From Pseudomonadota bacterium (GTDB taxonomy: Bacteria > Tectomicrobia > Entotheonellia > Entotheonellales > Entotheonellaceae), in NCBI GenBank assembly GCA_005777235.1, contig SXND01000039.1, positions 1-63,775 of the forward strand: DNA of 63,775 nt, given 5' to 3'. Made by a program: the position numbers and the translations under genes. The notes below the pieces were generated by a model. It saw only the letters and a list, made by a program, of their open reading frames with translations, searched no databases and was not told the DNA's origin. Below are positions 63,582 to 63,775 of the stretch, one piece after another (within the stretch, counting starts at the first letter, position 1; every line of letters starts with the position of its first letter).

Positions 63582-63775
63582 ATGCTATGCCTCAGCCACA
63601 GCATACGCGACGATGATCCGTCTGTCCAACGTCGTGTCCGCGCGGGAGAAGACGCCCCCGCACGCCCGGCGCTGATCCTGGCAGCATGGCAGGTGGCCCG
63701 CGTCCGCGCGGTCTCCCTGGGCGAAGCCGTCCTCGCCGAGCGGGCGCGCCGGCCGACCGCCTGGCCCCCCTGCCC
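63582..63775 (+). CDS. Possible gene start running off the window, unknown
   Basis: From an ATG at 63582, nine bases after AGGAGGG, a frame stays open to the end (LCLSHSIRDDDPSVQRRVRAG...LILAAWQVARVRAVSLGEAVLAERA). High GC makes chance open frames likely, and I recognise no family. Included only because the start has a ribosome binding site. Confidence 0.3.
   Translation, partial: MLCLSHSIRDDDPSVQRRVRAGEDAPARPALILAAWQVARVRAVSLGEAVLAERARRPTAWPPC

Noticed and set aside
1-63775. CRISPR array, tRNA, rRNA or prophage
   Set aside because: No regularly spaced direct repeats, no tRNA cloverleaf or rRNA sequence recognised by eye, and no phage structural genes. A tRNAscan or CRISPR-finder run would settle this.

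Overview
The window looks like a piece of a GC-rich, Gram-negative, environmental bacterial chromosome. Evidence for an outer membrane is a TonB-dependent receptor with a TonB protein, an OprB-type porin, several lipoproteins and a PEP-CTERM protein. Core genes (polA, gatB, proS, lon, alr) sit among catabolic genes and patches of decayed mobile DNA. I cannot place the phylum; a deep-branching proteobacterium-like or Tectomicrobia-like lineage is only a guess.

Layout. 1-3.5 kb: gatB-polA operon (minus; polA is cut by the window edge inside motif A). 4.3-5.8 kb: PAP2 phosphatase and CopC. 5.8-8.1 kb: degenerate DNA holding a REP doublet, an IS200-type tnpA remnant and a broken copy of the btuF/haloperoxidase junction. 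8.1-11.6 kb: a vanadium-haloperoxidase gene split by one in-frame amber codon, a cobalamin-binding-fold protein, and a protein made of two repeats. 13.5-20.6 kb: a cobalamin riboswitch with terminator, then a TonB receptor, a family-5 binding protein, two Nik-type permeases and a convergent TonB. 20.9-38 kb: mixed metabolic and housekeeping genes, including yebG, lon, a LysR regulator, an MGMT-like protein, nudC, an FAA hydrolase and two quinone oxidoreductases. 38.1-41.7 kb: an IS605-derived non-autonomous element, a cupin, proS and a tnpB relic. 41.7-52 kb: a complete oxidative ornithine degradation cluster (ord, ortA, ortB, oraS, oraE, a MutL/GlmL-like reactivase, orr) ending in alr, with carbamate kinase divergent from it. 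52-58 kb: L,D-transpeptidase, RemA-like protein, cbpA/cbpM, a kinase-like/P-loop fusion and a sigma-54 regulator. 58-63.8 kb: porin, a radical-SAM-like protein without cluster cysteines, Uma2 nuclease, a jelly-roll-like protein and a truncated TAXI receptor.

How it fits together. OraSE needs adenosylcobalamin, and the same window carries a B12-riboswitch-controlled uptake locus and a BtuF-like protein, so cobalt or corrinoid supply may support ornithine catabolism. Inferred route: L-ornithine to D-ornithine (Orr), to 2,4-diaminopentanoate (OraSE), to 2-amino-4-oxopentanoate (Ord), to acetyl-CoA plus D-alanine (OrtAB), with Alr returning D-alanine to L-alanine and ArcC gaining ATP from carbamoyl phosphate.
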